Shown: piece by piece, positions 22,681 to 37,600 of the stretch
How the letters are laid out: each line of letters starts with the position of its first letter
Position numbering within the stretch: position 1 is the stretch's first letter
DNA from: Onthophagus taurus
Taxonomy: Eukaryota > Arthropoda > Insecta > Coleoptera > Scarabaeidae
Assembly: GCF_036711975.1 (NCBI RefSeq)
Contig: NC_091966.1
Span: 40,927,501 to 40,991,500, forward strand
Length of the DNA: 64,000 nucleotides
Reading direction: 5' to 3'
Notes under the pieces: model-generated
The model's input: only the letters and a program-made list of their open reading frames with translations
Told to the model about the DNA's origin: nothing
The model's database searches: none
Made by a program: the position numbers and the translations under genes

Positions 22681-25600
22681 ATGTCCGAAACGATGGAATT
22701 AAAAAAACCGGACCCGCAACACTCCCCGTCATACCACGAAATCGCCGCCAAATTGATAAACGATCGCTTTCTTTTAAGCGCTTTGGAATTTCACACGGAA
22801 CTGGTGGAATCCGGGCGAGAAGTCCGCGTTTTGAAAGATTTTTTCTCGAACCCCGGCAATTTTGAGTTAAACACTTATGATACACCATCAGGAATAAGTA
22901 AATTTTAATTTATATCTTTAACGATAGTTATTAAAACGATTTCTTTTTACTTTTTAGCTAGATCTGGTAGTCAGGCGACTTTGGATAGTTTAGATTTAAC
23001 TAGATATTCAGAGGACGGTGAGCAAAGTATCGATGAACGTGTTGCCGTTTTAGAATTCCAATTACGTAAAGCTAAGGAAACTATTAATGCTTTAAGAAAT
23101 AATTTAACTGTAGCTACAGGTATGAGATTGATAATTAATTAATTATTATTATTTATTTTAAATTTAGTATTAAAATGAATAAAATAAATTTGACATTATA
23201 TCGCCATCTAGTGGCGTTTTTAAACACTTTTAAGTTATTTAAAACTAAAGAAACTATTAATGCTTTATAAATTATTTAAAAACTGTAGTAATAAGTATGA
23301 AAAAGAATATTAATTTATTATTATTACTTATTTACATTTAGTATTTATTAAAATATAAAAAATAAATTTGACATTATATCACCATCTAGTGGCGTTTTTA
23401 AGCACTTTTTAAGTTTACTTAAAGCTAAAGAAACTATTAATGCTTTAAAAGCAATTTAAAAACTGTAGTAACAAGTATGAAAAAGATAATTAATTTATTA
23501 TTATTACTTATTTACATTTATTATTTATTAAAATGTATAAAATAAATTTGACATTATATCGCCATCTAGTGGCGTTTTTAATCACTTCTTTAAGGTTATT
23601 TAAAGCTAAAAAAAACTATTAATGCTTTAAAAATAATTTAGAAACTGTAGTATCATAAAAAAAATATTAATTTATTATTATTACTTATTTACATTTATTA
23701 TTTATTAATATGTATAAAATAAATTTGACCTATCGCCAACTAGTGGCGCTGTTAAGCACTTTTTAAGGTTACTTAAAGCTAAAGAAACTATTAATGCTTT
23801 AAAAATAATTTAAAAACTGTAGTAACAAGTATGAAAAAGACAATTAATTTATTATTATTACTTATTTACATTTATTATTTATTAAAATGAATAAAATAAA
23901 TTTGACATTATATCGCCATCTAGTGGCGTTTTTAAGCACTTTTTAAGGTTATTTAAAACTAAAGAAATTATTAATGCTTTAAAAATAATTTAAAAACTGT
24001 AGTAACAAGTATGAAAAAGATAATTAATTTATTATTATTACTTATTTACATTTATTATTTATTAAAATGTATAAAATAAATTTGACATTATATCGCCTAC
24101 TAGTGGCGTTTTTAAACACTTTTTAAGATTACTTAAAGCTAAAGAAACTATTAATGCTTTAAAAATAGTTTAAAAGTTGTAGTAACAAGTACGAAAAAGA
24201 ATATTAATTTATTATTATTACTTATTTACATTTACAATTAGTATTTATTAAAACGTATAAAATAAATTTGAGATTATATCGCCATCTAGTGGCGTTTTTA
24301 AACACTTTTTAAGGTTACTTAAAGCTAAAGAAACTATTAATGCTTTAAAAATAATTTAAAAACTGTAGTAGCAAGTACGAAAAAGAATATTAATTTATTA
24401 TTATTACTTATTTACATTTATTATTTATTAAAATGTATAAAATATGTTTAACATTTATGTCGCCATCTAGCGGTGTTTTTAAGCATTTTTTTTGAGGTTA
24501 TAAAAATATAATTTAAACAATTTTTTTTTTGTAGAATCGGAAAATAATACACCAAATAAAAGTACAATTCATCATGTAAATGTGAATACGATAAAACCCC
24601 ACGAACAACGTGCTTTGAATTATTTAATAAACGAATATTTATTGGAGTACGGATATAAATTAACATCAATTACTTTTGCCGATGAAAATGAAAATCAAGA
24701 TTTCGAAGATTGGGATGATGTCGGATTAAACATTTCAAAACCGGCCGGTTTATTAACAATATACAGGGAAGGTTTAAAACAAAGCGGTCATAATCTAGTC
24801 CATAAAGAATCTCAAACGCCCAGTGACAATTTAATCGATGAAAATGTGAGGAAAAAGCTTAAAAATTTAGAGGATGATTTTGTCGAGGGGAATTTGAGAA
24901 TTTCCCAATTAGAATCTCAAATTTCTTGTTTACGAAACGATAATGAAGGTCTTAGAAAACAAAATGAAGCTTTAATTCAAAATGCGGAGGAGTTAAAAAA
25001 GAAAGCTTTCTCGTTTATTGGTAGCAGTAAAACTTCTACGGTTGGAAGTAATTCCCCGGAACATTTCGAGATTATTGAGAAAAGTAATTTGGTTAAAACG
25101 GATGTTTCTATTGAAGATAATATTTCAAGTAACAGTTTAAATGAAATCGATTGGAACGATGTTACGATTTCGAGTAATAACGAACAATTCATTGAAACCG
25201 TACCAGAAAAAAATAAAGATTTAAGCGAAGTTTTATCGTCTAATTCGAAAGAAAGGTATTTTTACTACACAAAAATTAATTAATTTTATTAAATTATTTT
25301 TTTAGGATATTCTCAAACATCTTCGAAATGGAACTTTTAAAACTCTGCTCTATAAATACTCCCCAAAAAATCGACAATGATATTTTAATAGATTTATTAA
25401 ATTCCGGAATCACCACGACCACGTTAACTTCATTATTATCACAGAGTTTATTGAGAATAATTCCAAATATCATTCTAAATAAACGCGAAGAAGCCATTCC
25501 TTTATTAATAAGCGCCGTTTTGCTATGTAACGATTCTAATATGCGAGATAAACTACTCCAGCAACTATTTAATTTGAAAAAAAAACCATCGGAAGCGGAA

Positions 25601-28600
25601 CGATCCCAAATTTTAACGGGAATCGTTGGAATCGCGAAATTCTCGAAAGAATCTTTAGTTGAAAACGAAGTTCTTCCGCAATGTTGGGAACAATTAGCTC
25701 ATAAATACGTTGAGAGACGGCTTTTAGTCGCCGAATCTTGTGTTGCTTTAATTCCATATGTTTCGGTGAGTTTATTTTTTTATTAAGTTATGTATATATG
25801 TATATATATATGTAGGCCTTAGGTCCTTTGTACATCCCCATATTTTACAGTTTCTTTAGGGGTCAGAAAACCAGCCCAAGGTTTTAATAGAACAGAAGCC
25901 CTTAAGTACGCGAGGTTGGACAGTCACAAACAATATGACTTACCGTCTCATCTTCCATTTCATACCCTCTATAGAGGGATCTATTTGTCAGCTTCATGTA
26001 GAACATGAGCTTACTAATCACTTTTTGATTTTCCTAGGACCTGAGTAGATCTCTTCCGGTCAGGGTAAAGCAGAATTTTCTTTGCAAAGACACCTACTGC
26101 AGTCTCATCCCATCTATCGCAAAAAGCTCGATGGGAGATGGAGTTGATCAGCTTTGATGCTGTATTAAAAGTTAGAGGTACTCTGCGTCCATTGTTGGAC
26201 ATTCTATTCTGTTCAATTCGACTCTATTCTGTGCTGTCTGAATCCAATTGTTGAGCTTTGCTACAATGTTGACCACATCATTTGCGCCAGTTCTTCTTCA
26301 TTTCGGTCTTTGCGTCACCTTAACGTTCTGGCAGTGGCTACCGTTAATGTTAATATTTCGGAGCCGTATGTCATAAGCGGAAACACTCATTGATTTTCAA
26401 ATATATAGGAATATCGCTCTTGAAGATGTCTCTAAGTTTCCTGTAGCCTGTCCATGCGAGTGTGCTCCTTCTGTTTAGTTCGCTTGTTTGATTATCTCTC
26501 GATACACGGACCTCATGGCCCCAATGTTGATGTTAGACTTGGGAACAAGATTTGTCATAAATTTTGATTTCTTCACGTTAATATTTAGTTGCACACACCT
26601 CCTTGTAGAAACATGATCTTAAACATTTATTGATATGAGATGTAAAATTTAATTTTCTGTCAATAATCACACCTAGACTTTTTATATCTTGAGAAATAGA
26701 AGGAATAGTTGCATATAAGAATAAGTAGAGATTTAGTAGGATTAATTTTAAGGGAATGTTGTTGCGCACATTCCGAAATTTTGTTAAGATCAGAATTAAA
26801 ACGGCCACACGCCAAATCCACCGATTCTGGACAAAAAGATAAATAAAGTTGCGTGTCATCGCCATAAAAGTGACCTTGTACATAATCAAGACAATCATCA
26901 ATTCTCGACGTATATAATGCAAACAAAATAGGGCTGATGCCTGATCCCTGAGGAATACCCCAATCTGTGGAAAGAAGATTAGATTTTGAGTTATTGTATA
27001 TAACTTTCTGCCTTCTGTCACCCAAGAAAAATTGAAACATTTTAACCGCAGAGAGGGATTGCTATGAGGTCAATAATATATTTCACCTCTGGAGCAAAGG
27101 TTAATGGACTGTTGCAGAAATGGGGTGGTGTTAAGTGTCCCAGTTTCCTCTGTTTAGTGAAGAGAACAATCTCAGTTTTGTTAGGATTTACAGAGTTTAA
27201 ACGCCTGCTGCATTCAGAGACGCGGTGAGAGTACTCCACTTTGTGGGCAGCCTCTAATCACAGCTCTCTGTACTGTGTGACCTTTCGCCTTAGCCTGAAC
27301 ATCTCTGCTTGCTAGCTTTGTCTTTATTCAGCCCGCAATGATCAATGGAATCATCAAGTGTGCTTTCATATCCTCTAATCCATTGAAGAAGAGCATTAAA
27401 GATACCATCAGGTCCGGGTGTTTTGAAGGGCTCAAAACTGCCAACGGCCCACTCTATCAATTCGTTCTGTACAACCTGGTTGGCTGTCTGTCAGTCATGT
27501 CTGGTACGAGAGTTGTTTAGTTCCACTTGGTATGGCAGCGTTGAAAAATCTTGCAGAGAACCTGGAAAATGAACATCCATTAGGAAGTGTAATGATTCTT
27601 CTGGATTCTTGGCAAAACTGTCGCCGTTCTTTTTTAGAATGTCACAGATATGTTTTTGGCCGCAATTTAGTAGTACTGTCTACCTCCTCGCAAAAACCTC
27701 TCCAGGCTTGTCGCTTCTTTTGACGTACCAAACTGGTGTGTTTTATATACAGTCTAGTCAGAATCTGTCTAGTTTGTTTAGCTTTATTAAAAGCTTTCCT
27801 GTAGGTGACCCTCAGTGAATGGAGATCGAGAGTCCACCATGGTATTGCCCTTTCTTTCTCCTCCACTGTTCTCATGAAAGTCATTACTCGTAATAAATTC
27901 AAGCAAGGTCTTAAAGTTTCCTTCGTCGCATCCCCAAGCTACAGAATGAGCATTGGAGTCGCAGCCTACAATAAGCAGCCACGTATTTACCTTACTAGCG
28001 TTGACTAGTGTTGTCAAGGCCGCAGTGGGAGCCATCTCTTCAATTGGTAGGTTGACAGATGCGTCGTCGTTTTCTTCCCCGGCAAGAAGCAGTGAATCCT
28101 GACTACAGCGGAGTCTCGATTTGATTCTTCCGGCAGAAGATACGTAGAGATATGTCTGGGAACATAGATTGCAACTTTCGGTCGATCCTGAGTGCTGAAA
28201 AAGAAAACAGAACTGCTAAGAGAACCGAAACCAAAAACATTCGAATTAATAGACCTTGAATCAGAGCGATAGTATTTTGTATCATGTCTAGGTGTCTGCA
28301 TAATACTGCAGTTGCAGCTCTGCCACGGTGGAAGTAGCATGAAATTACCTTTAATATCCTAGGATCCTCTCCAAACTCCTCACTAGACATTTGGATTTGG
28401 GAAAAAGGTAGGAGACACCAACAACGACACGTTCTTCTTCGATTCTCGAGTCGAGGAAGTTCGGTTCTTCTTCCTCATTGATGACACCCGGGTGAGGATT
28501 CTGCTGAACAGAAAATTCATTCTGCCCTTGTGAATGACAAGTCATTCAGACGCTTTTTCAAACGCCAGTGTTCTTTCTCCTCAGAATGTAGCAAACACCA

Positions 28601-31600
28601 GTTTGTGACCTCGAGGTGAGGGTTTTGTTTATTTAATACAGCGATCGTTTCCCGGACATCCGCGAGTATGTTAATAGCTTTTGGTATTCACGCCGTTACT
28701 CTTCTCATTTTTGGTAGTTCATCCTCCCGAACTGTATGCAGCTTCGCCCCTTCCCATCGGGAAGGCGTGGGGACTGAGGCGCGAAGCCAGTTCAGGGAGC
28801 ATTCATTTTGGCCATCTATAATATATATTAATAATATATTTTTATTTTTTTTTAAGTGTACCATAAGAAATTCTTTGTTATTATCAATGTTACAACAAAT
28901 GTTGGATGATCGTGAAGACGCCGTAAGAAGCGTTGTCGTTAGAGCTTTAAGTTTAGTGGTGGCTTTGTGTGATGATAAAGATAAATACGTGCAATGTGAA
29001 GATTTGGCCTTAACGATTCTAAAAGATCCCAGCAAGATTGTCGTCGAAAGTTGTGTTGAAATTTTATTCCCGGTTTTAGCACGATGGGCTTTGAATATCG
29101 GTGGGAATGCAATTTTTTTAAATTAATTCGTAGGTATTAAATTTTTGTTTAATTTGTAGATTTTCTTACATCACATCTTATAAAGAGTCTCCTACAAAAA
29201 TTGAATTATTATTTAAAAGGATCTAAAACGGAATCTCCCACAAAAACTATTTACCCAGAATTAGTGATAAAAATTATGAACGTTTTGAATCGTTTATTAC
29301 CGTTTATTTTAATGTATGTGGCGAATAAACCATACGTTTTAGAAAGGATTGAGAAAGATATGGCTATAGAAATACGTAAGTATATTTTATTTCCTACAGT
29401 TTTAATGGGTCATTCGCGTTTCTTGTACTATACTCTATTTTTTAATTCGGAGGAGTAACATGAAAAGTCACGTTTATACAGTGTAACTTTTCAAAGCTAT
29501 TTTTTGGCGGGAATTTTAAAACAGAGAGGATTTTAAGTACCAGGTAAATACCAGTCGAAACATCAATCGTAGAAGGGTTATTTATGAAAATTAAGAAGTG
29601 ATATTGATGTCAAATAAAAGCTGAAACTTTCTTCTTTAAAATGATATATGATACATATTAGGTTGGGTTATAAAATTTTTTAGATAAAAGAAGTAAAATT
29701 TTGGTTACGTTATCATCACAACCTCAAAACGTTAAAACGCAAGCTCAAATTTGAACAATTCTTGTAGGTGTGAATATGAAGATCAAAAAATTATATTTAG
29801 ATCAAATTGAAGCTGAAATGTTCCTCTTTCGAATGATATATGATACATCTTAGGTTGGGTTATAAAATTTCTGAGATAAAAGAAGTTAAATTTTTGTTAT
29901 GTTTTTATCTTAACCTCAAAACGTCAAAACGCATGCTGATATTTAAGAAATCATTATAAGCTTATTTATGAAGATTAAACAAATGTTTTTATATCAAATT
30001 GAAGCTGAAATGTTCTTCTTTAAAATGATATATAACACATGTCAGCTTGGATTTTAATAAATTTTAGATAAAAGGTTTTGAAATTTGTTGCATAACCAAC
30101 ATAATCTCAAAATGTTTAAAAACAAGTCAAATCCTAAAATATCGTGGACGGATTATTTATGAAAATTCAGAAGTGATATTGATGTCCAATTCAAGCTGAT
30201 ACTTTCTTCTTTAAAATGATATATGATACATATTACGTTGGGTTATAAAATTTCTTAGATAAAAGAGGTTGAATTTTAGTTACATTTTCATCAGTTCAAA
30301 ATGTTAAAACGCATGCTGAAACTTAAAAAGTCGTTGTAGCTCTATTTATGAAGATTAAGAAATCATTTTTATAACAAATTGAAGCTGAAACTTTCCTTTT
30401 TAAAATGGTAAATGACAACGGTGGCCAAACTGTGGCTCGCGAGCCGCATGCGACTCTTTGAATGATTATTTGTGGCTCTCGATAAATGTACTCGGGGTCC
30501 TTTTTTTTTTTTTAAATTTCGAATTTTGAAAAATGGCTCGGACTATCAAGGAGCTTGGCCACCCCTGGTATATGATACATGTTAGGTTGGGTTATAAAAT
30601 TTCTTAGATAAAAGATGTTGAATTTTTATTATGTTTTCAACTTAACGTCAAAACGCATACTAAAATTTAAACAATTGTTGTAGGTGTACTTATGAAGATC
30701 AAAAAATTGTACTTACATCAAATTGAAGCTGAAACATTCCTTTTTAAAATGACATACATATGATATATGCTTCTGCTCTTTCTAGGATTCTTGAATTATC
30801 AAAAATAATTCCAAGTTCCATTCTTAACATTTTTTGTCAATAACTTTAAAGCGGAAGTAATCAAAATTGAATTCTCAACATTTATTTCTATTTTAATTCG
30901 ACTGAATTTATTAATTTCGATTTTAATTACAAATTTTAACCAGTGCTAAAACTAAATGTCACTCCGTATATAACCTTACATACAGGTGTGTCAAATGTGG
31001 ACATCTTTAAATGTCAAAAAAATGACAGCTTCAACAATTATAAATAATTAATAATGTAGGGGTACGGTGACACACTTTTAATGTAGTTTCGTCATTGGTC
31101 TTCGGCCGTCCACTTTTTGGAAGGTTTTTAACACTTCCGGTGTTAAAGGATTTTTTTTTAATGTTTTGGATTGTGTAATTTGTGTATTCGGGTAATTATT
31201 ACTGAACAGTGTACAAACTGCACTTTGAGTGCGTTTTCTTTCACCAAATCATTAATATTTAGATTCTTAATTGCGCCATATTTGTTTGAACTGTCAATTT
31301 TTTGACATTTAAAGCCGTCAACGGCGTTATTTCGGCGCCTACTTTGATTGTAATTTGCTGATTTAATATTTTCAGAGAACGCATTTTTTCTTGACTTTTT
31401 TCTTATACAACCATATGATTTGATATGTTCATTGCGTAAAGAGATTTATCCTCTATTAAAATATGTAAAAAAACATATGCATCCCATTTAAAATAATAAT
31501 GTTGGTTGCCACAACAACGAAACAAAAAACAATGTAAACAAGCAAATATAGCCAAAAAATGCGCCACAATTAATACAGAATTTTTTTATTTGAAACATTT

Positions 31601-34600
31601 TTCCCGAGTTTACGATATTTTGATTTTATTACTACCATTCGATAGAGAATCGTAGAATCGATCTAGGCGGTCGGCAACATCTCGAATTTTCCTAGTGTAA
31701 TTTTTGCTTAAAACTGACCAATAGCAACACTTCTTTTTGGCGCTTCAATTTGAAAACACTCCTCCGAATTAAAAAATAGAGGTTAAAATATTTATCCACG
31801 ACTACCTTATAATATATACCTGATAAATGAGTTTTCTGAAACGAAAATGTAGTCATTTTTCACAGAATGAATAATAGCGGTGAATAATCATTATTAATCT
31901 TATTAATCAACTTGATAGACTTGAATAATTATTTGAAACGTCAAAATTTCAAAAAACGTCAATTTAATTTAATTGTTTTAGGACTTTCTAAAGGTTTGAC
32001 ATTAAAAAAACGTAAGCAAATTCGTTTATCTACAACTATTGAATTATCTATTCGTTATACATTTGATTTTTGACGGGTAATGACACTCATTACTCATGAC
32101 AGACAAAGTGTTGAATAATGAGGCCATTATTCCACAGTTCTGACACTGCCTACTAATCAAAAAATAAAATATTAACGGAAATGACAGCTTTCTTATATTG
32201 AGGTTATGTCTGAAATGTCTATCAAGTTTTTTTTTTTCTTTTTTTGATTTTTTTTTCAAAATTAAATAGTTGTAGATAAAGTATAGTATTCAACTTGCGT
32301 ATAATGGATGCTACCCACTCAGATTACAACACTCGCTCGCTTCACTCGCTCGTGTTGCAACTTCATCTTCGTGGGTAACAGCCGCCATTATACGCTTGTT
32401 GAATAATATACTATTTTTCGTATGTTTTAAGCATTCATTAATTAATTTTCGTAAAAAAAAACGTGACGTTTCATAAAGTTGATATTTAATTTTGACAAAT
32501 TGTTGTGAAGTTGGTTGCAGTTGGTGACATTGAACTTGTGTCATATTGACGTTTAAACTTTATTCAAAAATTTATTTAAAAAGATGAGTTTTAAAGAGCA
32601 GTCATTTTTCACAAAGTGAATAATAGCGGTGAATAATCATTATTCATAGGGAATCATAATATTATATAATATAATATAATAATATATATAATATATATTA
32701 TTATATCATAATTCATATATATATTTATATTATTTTTCTATGTAGGGAATCAACTTGGCAGACTAATAATTATTTGGAACGTCAAAATTTCAAAAAACTT
32801 TAATTCAATTTAATTTTTTTAGGACTTTCTAAAGGTTCGATAATAAAAAAACGTAAACAAATTCCTTTTTTCGTATGATTTAATAATTATATATATAATT
32901 CATAAATTAATTAATTTTCGTAAAAAGAACATGACGTTTCATAAAATTGATATTTAATTTTGACAAATTGTTGTGAAGTTGGTTACACATTGAACTTGTG
33001 TCACATTGACGTTTAAACTTTATTCAAAAATTTATTTAAAAAGATAATTTTTAAAGGGTAGTCATTTTTCACAGAGTGAATAATAGCGGTGAAGAATCAT
33101 TATTAATCAATTTGACAGACTAATAATTATTTGAAACGTCAAAATTTCAAAAAACTTTAATTCAATTTAATTTTTTTAGCACTTTATAAATGTTTGATAT
33201 TAAAAAAACGTAAACAAATTCCTTTTTTTCGTATGATTTAATAATTATATATATAATTCATAAATTAATTAATTTTCGTAAAAAGAACATGACGTTTCAT
33301 AAAATTGACATTTAATTTTGACAAATTGTGAAGTTGGTTACAGTTGGTAATATTGAATTTGTGTCACATTGACGTTTAAACTCTATTAAAAAATTTATTT
33401 AAAAAAATAAATTTATTAATCTATTTCAATCGTTGTCGTGGACAAAGTATAGTATTATATAAGTATAATATTATAATTAATTTAATTTTTTATTTTTAGG
33501 ACCAGACTTTTTAAACATATGTACATCATTAACAACCCCGAACAATTTCACAAAATCCTCAATAAACATCGGAATGATAATCTACGAATTTGATTCGGCA
33601 ATAAAAGAAACCCCGAAAATTTCATGGCCCGAACTCGATTGGTTAATCGATAACGCAATCCCCGATATTCTAAACAGCCTAACCCACATAGAATTAACCC
33701 AACAAATCCAACCATTCATTGATTTTTTCACAAATCTTTGTATAACGTTCGGCGAAAATTGTACTTTATATAAAATCGCTCCGATTTTTCGCTTTCAAAT
33801 TGAAAATCTCGAACAAGTTTTATCTAGTTACAACCAATATTCGCCAAGTTTAAACGTTATCCCCGTTTATTTGGTTTCAATATTAACTTATTGTGATAAA
33901 ATGGCTATTGAGAAAGTGTTTAAACAATTTTTATTTACTTTGCCATTGTGTGGAACTCCGTTGGATTGTTTAGAAATAACGGCGCGAGAGTTGTGTTTAA
34001 AAGGGTATCAAGAAATTGTTGTTACGATATTATGGGATGGAGTCGTTCATCAAAGACAATTAATTCGAGCGGCTTCCGCTGGTTTGTTTTCATCGATTGT
34101 AAAAAATTGTGGGGAAAATTTATTAATTGGAAAAGTTACACCAGCTATAGTTACTTTAGCAAATGATACTGATGTGTAAAATTTCTTTTTAATATTAAAT
34201 CACTATTAATTTATTAATTTAAAATTTATTTTAGTTTGGTTAGAACAGCGACAATTCCAGCGTTGGGTCATCTAATAACCGATTGTAATAGCAAAGAAGT
34301 TCATGATAAAGCTTATATGCAACTAGAAACTTACATAAATGACGTTACTTTAATTGAGAATCATACACTTTTAAGGCAAATTATTGTAACAATGGGGAAT
34401 ATTGTCTTAAAATGTAAAGAATCTTTTAAAGATGATGGTAAATATTGATTTAATTTATTATGTATTTATAATTAATGTATTTTCTTTTGTAGTTATTTTT
34501 CCTAAATTGCATAATTTAGCGATGTATACTTACCAAATGACCAATCAAACTAGAAAAGTCGATATGGCGGCTCCTTTAATTGAAGCTTTTTCGAAAATAC

Positions 34601-37600
34601 TCTTCTGCAATAGTTTAAATATTCAAAAAGTTAATAATTTTATTCTTCCTGGTTTAAGGTAATTAAATTTTTTTTATATATAAAATGTTTCAAAAGTAGA
34701 AATAATTTTTTGATGCATTAATTATTTGTTACGAATTGGTTATGGTGGGTGAAAATAATTTTTATACAATTTACTCCATTAAAAAGATATTACCTCTTTT
34801 ATTATAATGGTATAGAGACAGAAGCTGACGTCGCACAGTGGTTCAAAACGGCGAAAAGTGACGCATAGACCTTTAGAGATTTATTACATTGATGAAATTT
34901 GGTATGTGATTATTGTACCAAAAATTATGATTTGTATCAAAATTTAGACTAAATTCGTCAACCGAAAGTGACACTTTACCTGAACACATAGCTATACTTT
35001 TTCATATAAAGTTGTACTTTAAATTGAGGTAGATGAATGCCATTTTGTATAACCTATTATAATCATGAAAAATATCAAGATATCAAATTTCAAACAAATC
35101 GCATAACCGGAAATGGTACTTTACCTAAACACATACCTACAGTTTTTCATATGAAGTTGCACTTTAAATTGGGATAGATGCATGCAATCTTGTATAACCC
35201 ATTACAATTATGTAAAACATCCAGATATTAAATTTCAATCAAATCGCGTAACCGGAAGTGGTACTTTATCTGAACACATACCCAATTTTTTTCGTATAAA
35301 TTAACACTTAAATTGGACTAAAGAAATAAAATATTCTATAGACTAGAATCAAATATTTTAGATGATATAAATATGTTGGTAACTCCAAGAACAGTCTATA
35401 AAAAATAAATATACATCCATGTATCGCGTATGTATGTATCATATACACAAGTCATGTGTAAACCATTTTACGTTGACAATCTTAAATGATTTCTTCAAAC
35501 TCTTCTACGGAGACTGGTAAAGAAATATCATCATCTAATTGGAAGTCGTCATCGGAATCTGAGTCATACGACTCATTCAAAGGAGATTCCTCAAAATGAA
35601 CGGTATCATCTATGTGCAGCTTTTTCGTAGCAGATTTCGTTTTTACAGATGACCTATTAAATGCTCTGAATATTTTAAAAAAGAAAGGATCAGATGTAAG
35701 CATAAATCGGTTGAAAATATCTTAAGGGTATCTTTCCGCGAAGTTTTTCTTGAAAAATCAGTCCGATATTTCTTAAAATCTTTATTTCTGGATTCCTGGG
35801 GTTCTTCACTTAGTGCACCTATAAAACAAAAATTATAGTTTTCTTATTCGTTGTCTACTCAAGTACAATTTACCTAATGGAACTGATCAATTCCGGTTAT
35901 TTCTGATGTCAGTTGATGATCATGAAAAAATCTTCGGGCCGTATTCCCATCATGGGAAATTCCAAAACCTGGCTTGGGTTTGTCTATAATCAGACCAGTC
36001 TTTTCTTTAAATAGTTTTTGGATTTCTTTCTTCCGTACTTCTGGCTGCTTGCTTTCGTCCATTCTGGGAAGGAATTGGTCATAGAAAATAATGACTAATT
36101 AAAATTAAATCTTTTACTTACTTGTAGGCACATCGTAGCAAAAACTGCATGATGTTAATTTTGGCGTGTAATGGCGATATACCAAATCCAAATACAGTTT
36201 CGTTAATGGCCTCTTTATTTGGCATTTTATTCAAATCTTTTGGCCCAGCTAAACACACTGGACATCTCTAAAATCATTTAATTTTATTTAACTTACTCAC
36301 AAAATTATTTTTTTTAGAATCCTAGGATTAATATAATTATTATGAACAAACTTACCGAAGTAGCGGGATTTTTATCTATCATTATAGCGTTGATAACTTT
36401 TCCATTTATCATGGTGAATAGAAAAGTATGGGTCATTTCCACCTCATATGTCTCTGACATCTTAATTTTTGATGGTCTTAAATTATCTATTTCTTTCAGC
36501 ATCCTCGTGTATTCTGCCATTATAGAATTTTGGTCCTCTTTACAGAATGCCATCCGTATTGGCCTACATAGACTAAATTTTAAAAACTCATGATTAGAGA
36601 CTGCTTTAAAATATTTTATACGAAAAAATACCTTGACGAATTAGGAGATTCATTATTCCAAACTAAAATTTTATCACCTTCTATGAATAAGGGTAATGCG
36701 TGCGTACACATTACCGTGGCATCCGAATTTTCAGGGTTAATAAACCTTTGTTTGAACTCAGGATGACCACTGCTGCCATCCATACCCCATTTAAAGGTTA
36801 TGTTTAACTTGTTTGGGCAATTTTCTATGGGTATATTTTTTAAAATTCTTTCGGCTGTTCTATCCACCAGATGTTGAAGAGATACCTTTGCCTCCATTTC
36901 CGAAAAATACTCTGGATTTAAAATAGGATAGCTTTCTTTTTTGGCTTTTAGTATCTCGTGGTATGTTGGATAAATATCAACTTCTATAAAATAAATGCAA
37001 TAAAGTAAATTAGGTGCGCTAACTTAATAAAATTAATATTACTTTTCCACAAGGCTGCTGAACGCATATTTTGATACTGAGCCTTTGTTTGTTTACCATT
37101 TATAATAAATAAAGCTATTGCTTCTTCTGGGGTAAATGGTTCAGGAACACTGCGCCCTACGGCAGACAATATGTCTTCGGGGACTAGAGTAGCCATTTTT
37201 ACAGCTTTTGCTGCATCTATTTTGTGTTCTTGCCTAAGTGCAGATGTAGCTGCATATGATAATTCTTCAGATGTGTAACTATCTCTTATTTCTAAAAGTT
37301 AAGTTTATAGTCACATTATATCACACACGTACTGAACTATTACCTTTGGTTGCTCTATTTTTTTGAGAAGTTGACAAATCTGCAAAACATTTTCGTTTTG
37401 AAGGTCCAGCTTCTGACACACTCTCATCAGATAACTTCTTAAATGGTTTGTCATCTAACCAACTTTGATTTTTAATAATAAATTTTTCCCAAGAATGTCC
37501 AGAATTTCTCCATTTTTCTGCCCATTTCTTTAAAAAAGATTTTATTTGGGTTTCGTTTGGAGTAAAGCCACGCCCGTTCATGTATGTTAGTATTTCGTTA

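Noticed and set aside
36342-36593. 83-residue plus ORF inside Transib
   Set aside because: Antisense of the transposase exon with MAFCKEDQNSIM; no independent support.
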